From assembly GCA_021791235.1 (NCBI GenBank), contig JAJYXA010000055.1:1-14388 (forward strand): 14,388 bases of DNA, written 5' to 3'. The stretch comes from Pseudomonadota bacterium. GTDB taxonomy: Bacteria; Pseudomonadota; Gammaproteobacteria; Burkholderiales; Thiobacillaceae. Below, piece by piece: positions 13,789 through 14,388 of the stretch (the first letter of the stretch is position 1; each line of letters opens with the position of its first letter). The translations under genes were made by a program, and so were the position numbers. Under the pieces are notes generated by a model. That model was given only the letters and a program-made list of their open reading frames with translations, was not told the DNA's origin and made no database searches.

Positions 13789-14388
13789 GACTTTTGCTGA
13801 ACTCGGGCTGGCGCCCGATATCCTGCGTGCCCTCGACGTGATGGGCTATGTGACGCCGACGCCGATCCAGGAGCGGGTCATTCCCCTGGCGCTGCACGGC
13901 GGCGACATCCTCGGCGCGGCGCAGACCGGCACCGGCAAGACGGCGGCGTTCGCGCTGCCGCTGATCCAGCGCCTGCTGCCGTTCGCCAACACCGGCACCT
14001 CGCCGGCCAAGCATCCGATCCGCGCGCTGATCCTCACCCCCACCCGCGAACTCGCGATCCAGGTCGAGGAGAGCATCCAGGCCTACACCAAGCACGTGCC
14101 GCTGCGCTCGCTGGTGGTGTATGGCGGGGTCAACATCAACACGCAGATTCCGATCCTGAAGACCGGCGTCGAGATCCTGGTGGCCACCCCCGGCCGCCTG
14201 CTCGACCACGTGCAGAACAAGACGCTGTCGCTCACCCAGGTCAACACCCTGGTGCTCGACGAAGCCGACCGCATGCTCGACATGGGCTTCATGCCCGACC
14301 TCAAGCGCATCGTCGCGCTGCTGCCGGCGCAGCGGGTGAACATGATGTTCTCGGCCACCTTCCCGGAAGAAATCCGCAAGCTGGCCGA
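13784..14388 (+). CDS. rhlE: DEAD-box RNA helicase, RhlE-like, N-terminal part (runs off right edge)
   Basis: DEAD-box proteins unwind short RNA duplexes using ATP, in ribosome assembly or RNA decay. About 201 residues are visible, covering the first RecA-like domain: TFAELGLAPDILRAL, the Q motif with TPTPIQ, motif I AQTGTGKT (46-53), motif Ia PTRELAIQ, the GG and TPGRL motifs (VYGGVNINTQ, ATPGRLLDH), motif II DEAD (159-162) and motif III SAT (190-192). The overall style fits RhlE. The second domain lies beyond the window. The start is TTG at 13784, since conserved sequence begins there and no ATG or GTG is in frame nearby; the ribosome binding site (GGACGGG at 13775-13781) is very close and weak. 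Confidence 0.92.
   Translation, partial: MTTFAELGLAPDILRALDVMGYVTPTPIQERVIPLALHGGDILGAAQTGTGKTAAFALPLIQRLLPFANTGTSPAKHPIRALILTPTRELAIQVEESIQAYTKHVPLRSLVVYGGVNINTQIPILKTGVEILVATPGRLLDHVQNKTLSLTQVNTLVLDEADRMLDMGFMPDLKRIVALLPAQRVNMMFSATFPEEIRKLA

Overview
The window looks like a piece of a GC-rich betaproteobacterial chromosome. The best guess is a Thiobacillus-like member of the Nitrosomonadales; this is an inference from protein style, codon use, the dapA-bamC order and a PEP-CTERM sorting signal, not from a search. Almost every base is coding, and neighbouring genes often overlap by 1-8 bases.

Region 1 (1-2591) is a polyphosphate and phosphohistidine group. The 5' part of ppk1 runs leftward off the edge. 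Facing away from it are a CYTH-CHAD protein and a SixA-type phosphohistidine phosphatase. A near-perfect Pho box lies between ppk1 and the CYTH-CHAD gene and covers the latter's start codon. The CYTH-CHAD gene carries a GC-rich nested palindrome inserted in frame.

Region 2 (2720-10019) is one rightward, translationally coupled operon for a flagellar-type type III export apparatus: fliF-fliG-fliH-fliI-fliJ-(unknown)-fliO-fliP-fliQ-fliR. It encodes the MS-ring, a switch protein, the ATPase complex (H, I, J) and the membrane export gate (O, P, Q, R). fliE, fliK, fliL, fliM and fliN, usually in this cluster, are absent from it. One unrecognised 153-residue gene sits where fliK-fliN would be. FliF is short and its RBM3/beta-collar region is reduced. 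FliG has lost the FliM-binding EHPQ motif and three of five torque-helix charged residues. Together these suggest a divergent, stripped-down flagellar system, perhaps one in which export matters more than rotation. This is the most unusual part of the window.

Region 3 (10020-10954) is a scar. It holds the left end and the first 41 codons of an IS256-family transposase starting right after the fliR stop, then on the minus strand the C-terminal end of a PEP-CTERM protein with its own terminator, then about 390 bases without a convincing gene.

Region 4 (10955-14388) is ordinary housekeeping: dapA (lysine and diaminopimelate synthesis), bamC (outer-membrane assembly lipoprotein), a YycJ-like metallo-beta-lactamase-fold hydrolase, and the 5' part of a RhlE-like DEAD-box RNA helicase that runs off the right edge. 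No tRNA, rRNA or CRISPR array was seen.
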